From assembly GCF_028389875.1 (NCBI RefSeq), contig NC_084668.1:24844993-24908992 (forward strand): a stretch of 64,000 nt of DNA, read 5' to 3'. Source of the DNA: Rhea pennata. Lineage: Eukaryota; Chordata; Aves; Rheiformes; Rheidae. Shown in pieces: positions 50,301 to 62,000 of the stretch; position 1 is the stretch's first letter; every line of letters begins with the position of its first letter. The position numbers and the translations under genes were made by a program. The notes under the pieces were generated by a model, which saw only the letters and a program-made list of their open reading frames with translations, was not told the origin of the DNA and searched no databases.

Positions 50301-51258
50301 ACAACTTGGCTAAGAAATGTCCCAGTCTTGTAAGGCATTTGAGGTACTCATGAGTATCATACCTCACTTTTAGCACCTACCTACTTTTTAGGACAGGTCC
50401 TAAGGTTGCTGTTTAACTTCCTGCTTTGGGCCAAGAGGACCAAGAGACTTAAGTCGCGTAAAGGAAAGTGATTGATTTAGAGAGCTATAAAAAGCTATAA
50501 TTAAGAATTACAGAACTTCTTTGAGATGGAACATTTATGCTGAATGTCAGGAACAAGTAAAATAGATTCAGCTCTTCAGGACTATAAATAAATCTTGTTG
50601 AGAACATTTAGCTGGCACTTTCTCTGCTTTTCAAAAGAAATCCAGTTGTTGATTTAGGAGCAACTTTTGTTTATGAATTTGATTTGGATGGGGTTTTTCA
50701 GCCTTCTCTCCTCCCAAATGTGAGGTGTGATTCTGCAGGTGCTAAGTGAGCTCCCTGCTGTGGCCTCTTGCAGCTGTAAGTGTGCTGAGCGCCCTGGAGG
50801 ACTGAACCACAGGTGTGTATGCTCTGGGCAGTCAGCTAAAAGATGGTGACAGAATTGGACAAATATATGTACAAATGTTTAAGTACATGCAATTCATAGC
50901 TTTCTTGGAGGGTGAAGAGGCAGATTCTGTCATTCTAAATGGCAGCTGCAATAGTGTGTCACAGGCAGACTCTCTTACTGTTCCAGCCACAGGAAACTCA
51001 AGTTTGAGCGTTGCTGCTGAGATTGAGTCTTTATGTTGAAAAGTCTGCTTGATCAATAATTACTGAACAGTCATGATTTATCTGAACTGCAGTCTCTCTA
51101 AGAAGAAGGACTGGGATGGGTTTAAACAAATGATGTAATTATTTGATACATGATTTAACGCATACTGTTTAACTTGTGTGAAAATTGGTTTTCATTTGGT
51201 GAGACAGTATGAAACACTTTTTGGCTCTGCTGACAAAGGACCAAAGAGTTGCTTATGC

Positions 51259-51289
<31 letters not shown>

Positions 51290-54200
51290 CCTCAGCCCTT
51301 GTAGTTTACAGAATCAGGCCAATTACACAAAATTGATCTGCACTCAGTGCGGGTATGTTCAAGTGGTTGGTCTTAAGGCAGCTAATTCACAACTTTCTCT
51401 TACTTCCTTTATTGATCACTGTTAATGTGTGAGATGTATATTTTTAATTGCTTTGGTTCCAAAGTGTGGCAGCTTCGCTGTATTAATCAAAATATATTCC
51501 TGCACTAATTTTCTGTAATAAGGATTTATGAATACATCAATTCATGGCATCTTCTTGTTAAGCAATATATTGCTATTTGCAAATGTGACCAAAACTTCTA
51601 GTAGGAAAAGGGAACGAAGTGATCATCTGATTCTGATGCATCTTGACATCAAATAATACATAATCCTCCCTCCTTCCTTCTGAAGAAGACTGTGGGAGAG
51701 CTTTCAGTGGGTTTTTCTTTGGGTTACTAAATGCAGAATACAGTGAGCAGCAGTTTCCCACTGTAGCATTGGTCTTGTGAAACCAAATAGGATAACTAAC
51801 AATTTTCCTGCTGATTATTATGATATTTGTTATGTAGTGCTTGGAGACTTGTAAGTAATATTGCTGGATGTAGATGTTGTCCCCAAAACAAGACTCAATT
51901 TCTTTTTAGTATTTGCTCTTGTGAGAAAACAGTTTTGAAGTATCTCATTATAATTTAATCAAATTTGTACCTAGGGAGATGCTAAAGGAAATTGTGAGAA
52001 TAATGTGTAAGTTAATTTATCCAGCTGAATATTGGAACACAGTGGTTCAGATGAATGGTTTGTTTTTGTTTTTCTTTCTTTTTTTTTTTTTCTTTTAGTG
52101 GACGATATCTTCTTACATCTTGGTGGTTTTAACAGGTCTTTAATGTCATATGAACCAAGCTGGTAAATAACGGGTGTTTTATCCTTCCTCTATTTTATTC
52201 AAGTTTAATATCAAATTTTAAGAAGTTTAAAGTCTAGAAAAATAGGAAAAAAAGAAATTGATCCATGCAAATGCCACAAGTTCAGAGAAGGTGCTTTTAT
52301 TTGTTACAATCCATAAATTTCTACTCACTGTTTCAGAAAATTGCACTGGAAAGATTTGAAAAGATCAGATGATTCAGGGCCAGGCTGTGCTGGCCTCAGT
52401 TGCATAATACCAGGTAGTGAGCTGCTTGAAAGAGATTGCTAGTCCATTGAGTACTTTATTAACAGAAGTAGAAGATGCTGAGGAATAAATTTACTGAAAA
52501 TTCAATACATGTTAGTTTGTAGGAGTTTGAAGTCAGAGATTGTCTTGGATTTCTTCTTGTTTGACTCACAGTATAGCTTCAATACTTGATGAATAATCAA
52601 CAGTGTAGGAACATTCAGTGTTAGTTCTTTAGTCGTGATTCTTAGGCATGGGATAGTTTTATAACTGAAAATTATTTCCCATCTGCACTGCCTTACAGAA
52701 ATGTTCTTGTATTGCCCACATTTTATGGTATTGATTGGAGCTGGAAGCAACTTATTTTCAAGTTGAATGTTTTCCTACATTTTTTTTTACCTGCTTATAA
52801 CATCATTCCCATCATTTCCCTTGCAGGAGGGAACATCTTGATGCCTGGATCTACAAGTCTTTTTCTATGCATGATATTCAAGAATGCTGTAGCTTGACAA
52901 GAAGGTACTAAATGAGTGGCAGGCTAACAAGGCAATGCACTGTACTACTCGAGATGGGTTATTCACACTGAACTTCTGAAACTGCTAAATTGTTGTTTAG
53001 CATATTCCACAATTTAACATGCAAAGTATTTCTTGTCTTATCATTTTCACAATCTGAGTTTTATTCTTTTTTTTTTTAATGGAACAAGATTAAAGGCATA
53101 ACTCTAAATCATTTATTTCATTATAGCTCTTCCATAAGCAGTTTCAGAATGATAAAAAGTGGATGAAAATGTCTGTTCCTCCATTCCCATCCAGGTTGCA
53201 CTGACAGAGGATGAATCGTTCCCTGGCTATTCTGAGTGCAGGATTTGAAACCTTGTTGTGTACTCTAATAAAATGTACGAACAGCCTGAAGAAGGAATTG
53301 TTGGGGCTGAGACACTGACTGCACAGGGACTTGGGAATTTGATATAATGCCTTCCTCTTCCACAGATTTCTCTGTGGGACTTCTAGTGCAACCTCTCATT
53401 TTTGGAGCTGAAATTCACTTCTGTGCAAGGACTACTGAGAAGTATCATTATGTCCTGGTTTGAGAGCAGTAGTTGGAATTGAGATGTGCAAGGCCTCAGA
53501 TGAGCTGCTCATCCCTGCTGGTGGTAAAGACAAGTGCTCTTAAGTATCTTTTCTTATGGCATATATGCATTCTTCTCTCTTGCTGTCCCAAAAGTATTCA
53601 AGTGCATAAACTCTGATGATTGAAATAACAGTCCAAAATGTCTGGAAATATTAAAGTCAAAACTCTAATTGAATATCTCTGGCCTTAATGTTTCTAGAGT
53701 AAAATATTTTCCTCCAAATTTGAAAAATACAGCTACTGTAATACACTTTTAGTGGCAAAGAATTTGACATTACTGTCGCGTGTCATTCTGGTTTTGGAAG
53801 CTTTATGTATAAGCAAAAATGATGTCTTTCATAAGTCATTCTCTGATGTGACAGATGAGAAGTCTAGGAATCTGTTTTAATAGATAGTTACAAACCAAAG
53901 TAATTAAAATGCTCTGGGAGCGTACAGCACACAATTCACAGAGTCTAAAAGTCTAATTTGACACCCGTGAAATCTGTTGACTCTTTGAAATCTGCATTCT
54001 CTGCTCTAAACTGCTAATAAGTAAAACACTTCGTGACTAACAAATACATTGAGCTTAGTGAATTTTTCATTTATTTGAAGTCATTTTCCAAAATCAAAGA
54101 AAATTTTTACGTAAGTGCGCTATTTGCCATTTAATGTCTCTGGTTGTGATGATGTTGCATCAGTTGAATTCTCAGCTTTTAGGACTGATGTCCTAGAAAA

Positions 54201-57200
54201 AGACAAGACTTATGCAGTGATACCCTGTGTCTGTTTGTGTCTCATTAATTCTTAATTTCCAGTAACTTCTGTCATTTCGGACGAATATAGCAGGAGGGAC
54301 TGGTCTCCAAAACAGTTGTTTTCTATAACTGTCCAAAAAAAAAAAAAGGCAATGTATTACAGGAGAAATGATACTAGTGTCTCTGCTTGTGGAAAGACAG
54401 CGGTATGAGGTTTTTTGTCCTGAACACCGGAGAATCCACATGAAAGACTAAATGTTTGAATTTGTTAAGCATGGGAAAAGTTTCAGTAAGGTGGGAAGAC
54501 AACCTTTACTGAAGATTCCAAGTGTGAGAGAGAGACCCACTGAAAACCACCCAGGATTAGCTCCTCTGATTGTGGAGGCAGAGGAGAGGAACCAAATAGT
54601 TCCTTATTCTTAAGCTATGTAGAGAAGCTATCCCCATAAGGCATACTTCCCTGCAGTTATTTCATCCTCTGAGCAGTTAATGACTGAAATGTCTGTGTCT
54701 GTTGTGTAGGATCTAACGCATAAATGTGATTGTGTTGAAAGCTTCTGAAACTGAGTCAACATCACATTTGTTAATTTTTTTCTTTATATACCTAATGCCT
54801 TGGTTAGCAGAAAACTAGCATCTACAGACCAGAATATAGTTGCCGAAGGATAAACTAGATTTGACTTTATTAGTGCACAAATGATAAGTTTGTGAGGAGT
54901 TATTATAGCATTAATCAACTTGATGGATTGGAAATATGACAGAACTGAAGCTGCATGTAATATTAGTGCCTATTATTCTACAAATTATGTCTTTACCTAC
55001 ATTCATAAGCCAAGAGTCATGCTGTACATTAAAGATGTTACACGGCTTCTCCTCTTATGGAAGCATATGGTATCCCTGTAGCAAGTCTTCCTCCTCCTCT
55101 GTCCCCCTGTATGGGACTCTGGTCTCCCTGAGCTGTGGGTTTTGGCCTTATGGCTGATTGAAGGCAGTTCTGGAAATGATATTTGAATTCAACCTATGCC
55201 TTTCAGAATTGAACATCTCATGAACAATGTGTATTTAAACTTCTTCCTCCATCAGAAGCAATTATTTTGTACTCTTAAGCAGGAAACAGAGTGAGTAGTA
55301 ATTGGAAGATACAGGAAAGATAGTGGGTAGGTGTTTAATTACTGATTTCCAGAGAATTGTACAGGCTTTGTTCATTTACTTCTGGTTTTGTTACCACAAT
55401 TACTGTTCCAGCACACCTTGGTCTGCTGCATCCAGTTCTGAAAGCATACTTCAAAATAAGTCATCTACAACTTGAGTAAAAGTATGTGAATCCTAAGTGA
55501 AATTGATTGTTTTAAAGTCCAGTCTGAGTAATACTAGCAAAGTCAATTATCTTTTGTCTGAGCTGTGTGAAAAAAAAAAAACTGAAGGTCTCAGTTCAGG
55601 GCTCATGAACATGTGTCTGCTTCATCCCAACACCATCAGAAATGTCATCTCCCTCTGGAGACTGTCAGGTGGTAAGTGCAGGGGGATATTATTCTTTCAT
55701 TTTCTTTGAACTGCTGAAATTTGGAGGTTAAGGTGTACTGATAACCCAGCCTGAGATTTTTGTGTAGCTGTTTGTTTGTCCTGGTTTCTTTTACTTGTCA
55801 TAACCCATACCTAGTACACAATTAGCCTGTGACTGAATGAATGCAAAAGTTTAAAACCACTCTTGTCCCTTCCTTCCCTTAAGTTTGGCATGTGCTCCTG
55901 CATATACTGAGATAAAAACTTCATATTGTGACTAACCAAATTAGAGTCAATTCCTGAGCGGATATGGTTCATGAATATCTGTATAGGATCAATGGGATGT
56001 GGAAGAAAGTTTTAAGCAGACAGGCTACAAAAAATATTATGCTTGTGTTTTGTTTTATAGGTTGGGTATGGCATGCCTTAGTAGTGGGGTTGTGTTGAAT
56101 TCCATGAGCCAAGATGATGTTATTTATATCCAAGGTTGCATGTAGAGTAGTGCCAAGATCAGATGGATTAATATTTGAATTTGTTGAAATGTACTTAGCT
56201 CTTTTGCTGGAAAATGACAAGTTCATTTGATTTTTGTAGGGTTGAAATATTTCAACCACGTGTCTGTATAAAAACAGGCCACTCCCAGTTTAGGCCAGAA
56301 TCCAAGAACTATGTAGAACCTGACGCCCTGGTCCGAAAAGGATCGGGCAAAAATTATCAGTAGAAATGGGCCTATTCGCTATGAAATTCTCTCTGTCATC
56401 CTGAGCTTGTGAAAAGGATATTTTTGCTGGATAGCTAAAGGATTGCCATGTAAAAGATCAATGTACCTTAGTTACTTAGGACTTAGTTACTTTTATAACT
56501 TTGTATCAGAGTTCAGCACTGGTCAGTTTGCTAAAGTACAGTAATAACATTTTTAATTTCCTCATTCCATTTACTCTTGCAAGACTTCAGTGGACTTGAA
56601 GAAATTTTAAATGGTGTTATCACAGATGCTATCTAGTCTCTTTTTATTTAAAGAAGTGAATATACTTCTACCGTAAGAATTTTTACTTCAGGGCAGAACT
56701 TTAATGGAGGGAGTGTAAAACGAGTAACTGCTACAATAAAACATAAAAACATTTTTTCCTGACACTTAAATGTGATTAGTTGCTTTCTCATGCACATACT
56801 AGTACAGCTTTGATAGGCTTTGTGCCTTAATGTTAAAGGCAGTGAGTGACCTTTGCAAAGTTGTGTGCAGTGTTATAAGCTTTATAATTCTGTGTAACTG
56901 CCATAAAAGCTGATACTTCTGGAGTATCAGAAAAGAATATTAGTTACAAAAGAGTGCGTTTTTTCTTGGAGTTCTGAAGGTAATGATACAATGAATGACC
57001 TTACCTAAGCCAGCTATTTAACTTTGATTAGGAGAAGAGTAATTGGCATATGTTTGATGTAAACATATTCATTTGTAGGCATAATTGCTGTAAAAACACC
57101 CAACACTTCATTTATGTAATTAGAGTATTAACTTTATTTACAATTAGCTCATCTGCATTGAATGCAAAGCTTGAATTGATATTTGAAAATAGATTTCTGA

Positions 57201-59096
57201 AATGAATTTAAGAAGGAGTGTAATAGAAACAAAATGATGCGAAAGACTTGTTGTTCTAACGTTACTGTTCACAGTGAATCAGTACTGATTAGTATTTGTA
57301 TGTTCCCATAAATTCACAAGCTATCTGATTGATCAAATGCAAAGATTCTCAGCGGGAAAGTTACTTGTCTTTGCTATTTTTTGAACAACTGAGACTGCAT
57401 TTTTTTTTTAAGAATATTGACATACCGATTTTAAATTTGACATCATTTAAGACAAAAAGTAGTCCCAGTCCTCCTGGTGGGTTGGTTTCTGACATGCCCA
57501 AGCACCTGGCTCTATTGGTGCTATTTATATACGACTGGTGAGGACATAACCTTAAAAGGCAAAAAGCTTTTCCTTTTCCCCAGAGCATTCTTTGCACTTG
57601 GTTTTGAGGTTTGTGCCTCTCTCCACTGTTTATTTGTTCCATTCTTTCCAGAGCCCTTTGTTTAGTACTCTGTAAATAATTGTTTTTGAGAATGGCTATA
57701 GTTGTGATGGGAATATGCACAATAATATCTTTATATTGGAGGGAGAATAAGCTGCTTTTGCTGTTTGAGAGCTGCGAGACCCATGACATAGCTTGAATTT
57801 TAGCTTATATTGTAGCATTTAGTTTTGAGATCTGTTTTTCTCCCTTGTGTTGGTCCTCTTTGCTTACTGGAAGGGAAAAGTTCAGGAGAAAAGAGTGACA
57901 GTGGGACATTTTTAGGGCAGGTCAAATCTTGCATTAGTATCTTTGCAATTCTGGTTTATGCTCTAGGTAATGTTCGTGTTCGGTTAGCATCTGCAAACAC
58001 ATTACTATTTGGCTTGCCTAATTAATTCCTCTTCTTTCCACAGCGGCAGAGCCTTGGCCTGAAAATGCTGCATTGTATCAGCAACTGAAGGGTGGGTACT
58101 CTGTTTTTTGCAATTAATAATTGCTTTATTTTTGAAAACACATTAAATATGCAGTAACGTAATTAACTGCAAGGAAGTGCAGAAACTGTTAAAAGATTCC
58201 TTTGTGTTGTTTGTCTGGTCAGAGGTTTTAGCTACGCTTGCATCTGCCAATATAAACCAGCTATTCATGGCCTATAAGGTCCTTGGTTTATTATTGACTC
58301 ATTATATTGGCTGCTGTAGGCAGTGTAAAATGATGTGGTTGCAGGCACAGTTGGCAGATTTACTGCACCAATAGCTGAGGCAGCAGATTTTTGAAGTCTT
58401 GTGGTAAAGTGGGCTCTCAGTAAAAAGGAACTGTTAAAATGTATAGGCTAGGATGGTTCAGGCTCCCTTTAGCAGCTCTTCATATATCATCAGATCACAT
58501 TATGGCCCCCATTTGGGGCTCAGCAGCCTGCTACAGTTGTCAGAAGACTGCAAAGTAATGAAGACTAATAGGTAGCAGCCCTAGTCTTCTAAGCATGGAA
58601 TTTTTATTGCAGTGAACTTGTCATCTTTCTTTTGTGTGACAGACCTAGACACAGTGTGCAATATTAACTGCAAGCAGTTTTTATAGGTTTCTGAATGCTT
58701 TTACTTTGTAGCCAGAGGAGTTATGAAGATGCGGTTTTATTTAACTTTGATTAGGAGAGGAGTAATTGGCGTAAAGCTCAAGCATTTGTTTTGTAGTTTT
58801 GAGTGGTTTTTTATTGTATGTTGTCAGTAATGTATGATAAATATGATTGTGGGAGAAATATTGCTGATACTTTTTTTCCTTTTTAATATTCATATCACAG
58901 TTTTTCTAGTCCGGCTGAGTAATAATTACAGATGTACTCCCTGTTTTATGTGTAAGTGCTTACGTGTAGGAAATGCAGCTCTTTACAGACTTACAGGTCA
59001 GTAGCTGAATGTTTTTTGTAATTGTGTTTTTTGTTTCTTCTTTCAACAGAGGAACAAATTTTGCTTTCTGATAATGCATCCTCTCTTGCTGTTCAG
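44324..59096 (+). CDS. MTX2: Metaxin-2, 5' part (coding exons 1-3 of a longer gene)
   Basis: MTX2 is an outer-mitochondrial-membrane partner of metaxin-1, linked to the SAM/MIB sorting complex for beta-barrel import. Three exons are identified: 44324-44363, 58044-58091 and 59050-59096. Together they encode 45 residues starting MALAAEAFMTQLA and containing AEPWPENAALYQQLK and EEQILLSDNASSLAVQ, which align without gaps to the start of mammalian metaxin-2. Intron phases are 1, 1 and 0, and all junctions are GT-AG. The ATG has a strong CCACCATGG context. The remainder (the GST-like fold with the glutaredoxin-like N-domain continuing at AFLQMCNLP in mammals) must lie beyond 64000. MTX2 is the conserved 3' neighbour of the HOXD cluster and is transcribed in the same direction as the HOX genes. 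Confidence 0.95.
51263..51289. repeat. Poly(T) tract, 27 T
   Basis: An uninterrupted run of T followed by CCTCAG. It could be a reverse-oriented retroposon tail, but no body was recognised. Confidence 0.9.
57015..57049 (+). repeat. 35-bp dispersed repeat, copy 1
   Basis: The segment beginning TATTTAACTTTGATTAGGAG recurs at 58738-58772 in the same orientation with about three mismatches over 35 bases, while the flanks differ. Confidence 0.75.
58044..58091 (+). CDS. MTX2: MTX2 coding exon 2
   Basis: A 48-bp exon between TTTCCACAG and GTGGGT. Joined to the final G of exon 1, it encodes AAEPWPENAALYQQLK, almost identical to the mammalian metaxin-2 segment. The phase is 1 at both ends. Confidence 0.95.
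58092..59049 (+). other. MTX2 intron 2
   Basis: A 958-bp intron from GTGGGT to TTTCAACAG, AT-rich, carrying copy 2 of the 35-bp repeat at 58738-58772. No nested gene was recognised. Confidence 0.85.
58738..58772 (+). repeat. 35-bp dispersed repeat, copy 2
   Basis: Matches 57015-57049 in the same orientation, with the AGAAGAG of copy 1 reading AGAGGAG here and a divergence near the end (GGCGTAA against GGCATAT). Confidence 0.75.
59050..59096 (+). CDS. MTX2: MTX2 coding exon 3
   Basis: A 47-bp exon between TTTCAACAG and GTAAAA. With the last G of exon 2 it encodes EEQILLSDNASSLAVQ. The first Glu stands where mammalian metaxin-2 has Gly, because the acceptor is followed by AG. The exon ends in phase 0. 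Confidence 0.95.
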
Positions 59097-62000
59097 GTAA
59101 AACATAATCTTTTCTAAACTAGAGATGTTAATTCCTTTATATTTTTTCAGTGATTATCGTCCAGCTAAAATAACTGTATTTACCTAAGTGAATTATTTAA
59201 AAACTCTCTCTGGCTTGTTTTCTTCCCTGCATCTGATGTTCTTTAAATTCACTGAAGTGCTAGAACCTAAAGTACACAGGATTTTTAGAGTGCTGCTACT
59301 TGTACTCATATTTATGTTGGTTTGTTTGTACAGTATCTGCTTTTCTAGCTGCTGTAGAAACTGTGCATGCTTCGCACCTTTTGTCAGTTGGTAGCAGTTT
59401 CATGTTGTAACGCCTTTCATGATGCTTGCTGCTTACTTCATTCTCAAAGCTAATACTGCCCCAGACTTAAGGAGTATTTGCTTCATATTGTGGGCGTTGA
59501 ATCTCAGTATCACTCTGATGTTTTCTTTCAATTTCATCATGTACGCAGAGTTGAGATCCAATGTGGTTTTTAGAAATAGTCTATATAATTGGCAAGCTTG
59601 CATCTCTAATTGACTTCAAAGCACCTCTGTGGCTGTGAAGTCTGTGTAAACTCCATTAACCTGTTAGGTTCAGTAACCCCAGATCTCAGGGGGATGCTTT
59701 CCTCATTAGCAGGGAAGGCCTGGCTTGCAAAACTGGTGGTGAGCAGGATGTATATAAGGTTCCCACTCTTCGAAGCAATTTTGCTTCTAATCCCTGTAGT
59801 AGGGGGTTGCGCAGTTCCTCTGCTGCTTTTTTGTGTGAGGTCTAGCTCAGAGCAGCTAGACCAAGCAGTCTTGGGGCGCTCTCCAAAAAGGCCACATCAT
59901 TTGGCTGAAGTGGGACACTTGGAGCCTGTAACTGACATTACCAGCAAAAAGGTTAGAATTATTTGATCATGCTGACTACTTCTAGGATCTCTAACTTCTT
60001 TTTTCTTTCCTGTCTGGCCATCTGGAAAGTACCTCTAAGTATAAGTTTTTTGGTAGCAAAAAGGTACCTTTATACTTTGCTAGAAAGATGAGTCATCTTT
60101 GATATACCCAAATAAATGGGTTAGTTCCTTTAGGCAGTGTATTTTATAACATGCCTCACAGTAAAGCAAATATGTGCCCTTGTGAATCACTTGGTATCAG
60201 TGTTCCCTTTCACTTCAGAAACATTACTTTTTGTGGTTGTCATGAATTTTCTTACCATCTAACAACACATATAGGTGTGGCTTGTATTTAAAACAAACAA
60301 ATAAAAGAAACAACAACATAACTCCAAAATTTCCTTTTCTAATGCATCATTTTGCTTTGCTGTTTCCAGTCTGTTGTTATCCTGCAGATGTCACTTTGAT
60401 GATGAATTAACTATAATATATTAAAAATGCTTGTTTTTCTTCAATATTCTCTGGCCTGATAGCTGATAGTAGCCATGACTATAAATATGGCTCTGGTAGA
60501 TATCTGATTTTAAACTTTATAGAACAATTTTGTATTGAGGAATCATATCTGTTTAGAAAAATCTGTATGACATGGTTGTGACTGTGAAGGAGTACTATCC
60601 TGGGTATTTGATCTGTTTTAAAATACTGGGATCTATAATTATGTAATACTAGCTTAATGATCAGAAAGCTTTAAACATACCGGTTTATGTTCCATAAGGA
60701 AACTGCTGAGTTCCTCTGTTTTAGGATTCGCTTTTTATTTTGGTGAGAGCCTGTGGTTTATCTTTGTGCTGTGGGTTTGTTTGTTTGTTTGTTTTAGAAA
60801 GTGATGGGAGTTGGGGATGTAGGAGCTGTTACTTGCGACTTTCTTAGCATGACTGCCTTTCCTTTTCCCCCAGCACTGATTCTTGGTACATGTGTGTCAC
60901 CTGAGCAAATGCATAGCTTGTTTAGGGCTTGTTGGGTTTCCATATGGTGAAAATGCATCAGTTTTCACTACCTCTGATCAAATACGGAGTCAGCCAGGAA
61001 ACCTTTGAGGAATATGATTCACATCAAGACTGTAAATGTGCTGTAACTGGCCTTTCAGGTCTTTACTGAAATCTCCTTACAGCACTTCTTTATAATACTG
61101 CTCTTGGATACCTCTCAAAGAACAGGTATACAGATAACTGTACATAAAATAAAGTAAAATCCAATATCATAGCACATAAGTAGTCAGAATAAAAGTTGAC
61201 CAATTGAAAATTGACAGCTCTGCGGTAAAGTTGGCATTTCATGTTCCTGTTGTCAACAGAACAGATGGAGCAGAAAGCAGAGCAAGAGCAAGTTACTCTT
61301 AGTGCAGGTGTAGCAACGGCACTGTTGCAGGTGTTTTGTTTGAATTAATGAGTAGTAAGGGCAGAAAGTGTGACATTGGAAATTGGTTGTAACTGTTTTT
61401 TTAGTAATGGAGTTATGACTTTGCACTGTGCAATGAAGTTTAGACTTCTGGCTCCATATAGCTCTCCATATAAAAGGAGAGAGTGAGTTTTTTTTAGGAA
61501 CTGGTAAATAACCATATAAGTGATGTCTTTGGCAGTTTAAAACAAACAAACAAACACCTCCCCCCCAAAACTCACCATGTGAAACCTGTTTGCTGATTCC
61601 AGTAGGAATTTATTTATTTATATTTTAAACAGTCTTTCCACCCAATTTTGTTTCTGGAAACAGATTAAATTTGGATTTGTCTTCTACTGTGTTCAGATTC
61701 CTTATATTTGCTGAAAATGCAACATAACTTCAGATGAGCTAGTACATTATGTCTAATACATCTTAGTACTTGCATTCCTTTGTTAACTTAAAAGAGCGTA
61801 TTATACAGCGTGGTTGAAAATGAAGCTCATTTGATCTTTGGCTGCAAAATCTTGATAGTGAGTGTAATTTTACCTTCACTGCAAAGGAGTTAAAATCAAG
61901 GGAAAATAGTAATTTCAGTAACGATTACCTTGCTAAAGGAAGGAGAATGTTATATGTAGAATGAAGGCTCTGTTCTTCCTCTGAGATGTTTAGCTTTGTT

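Larger units (their letters stand above)
44364..58043 (+). other. MTX2 intron 1
   Basis: A 13.7-kb phase-1 intron begins GTGAGG and ends TTTCCACAG. It is GC-rich only at its first 200 bases, then AT-rich. No nested gene was recognised. It contains 27 T at 51263-51289, several shorter T runs (about 47093-47106, 52079-52091) and, at 57015-57049, one copy of a 35-bp sequence repeated in intron 2. Confidence 0.8.
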
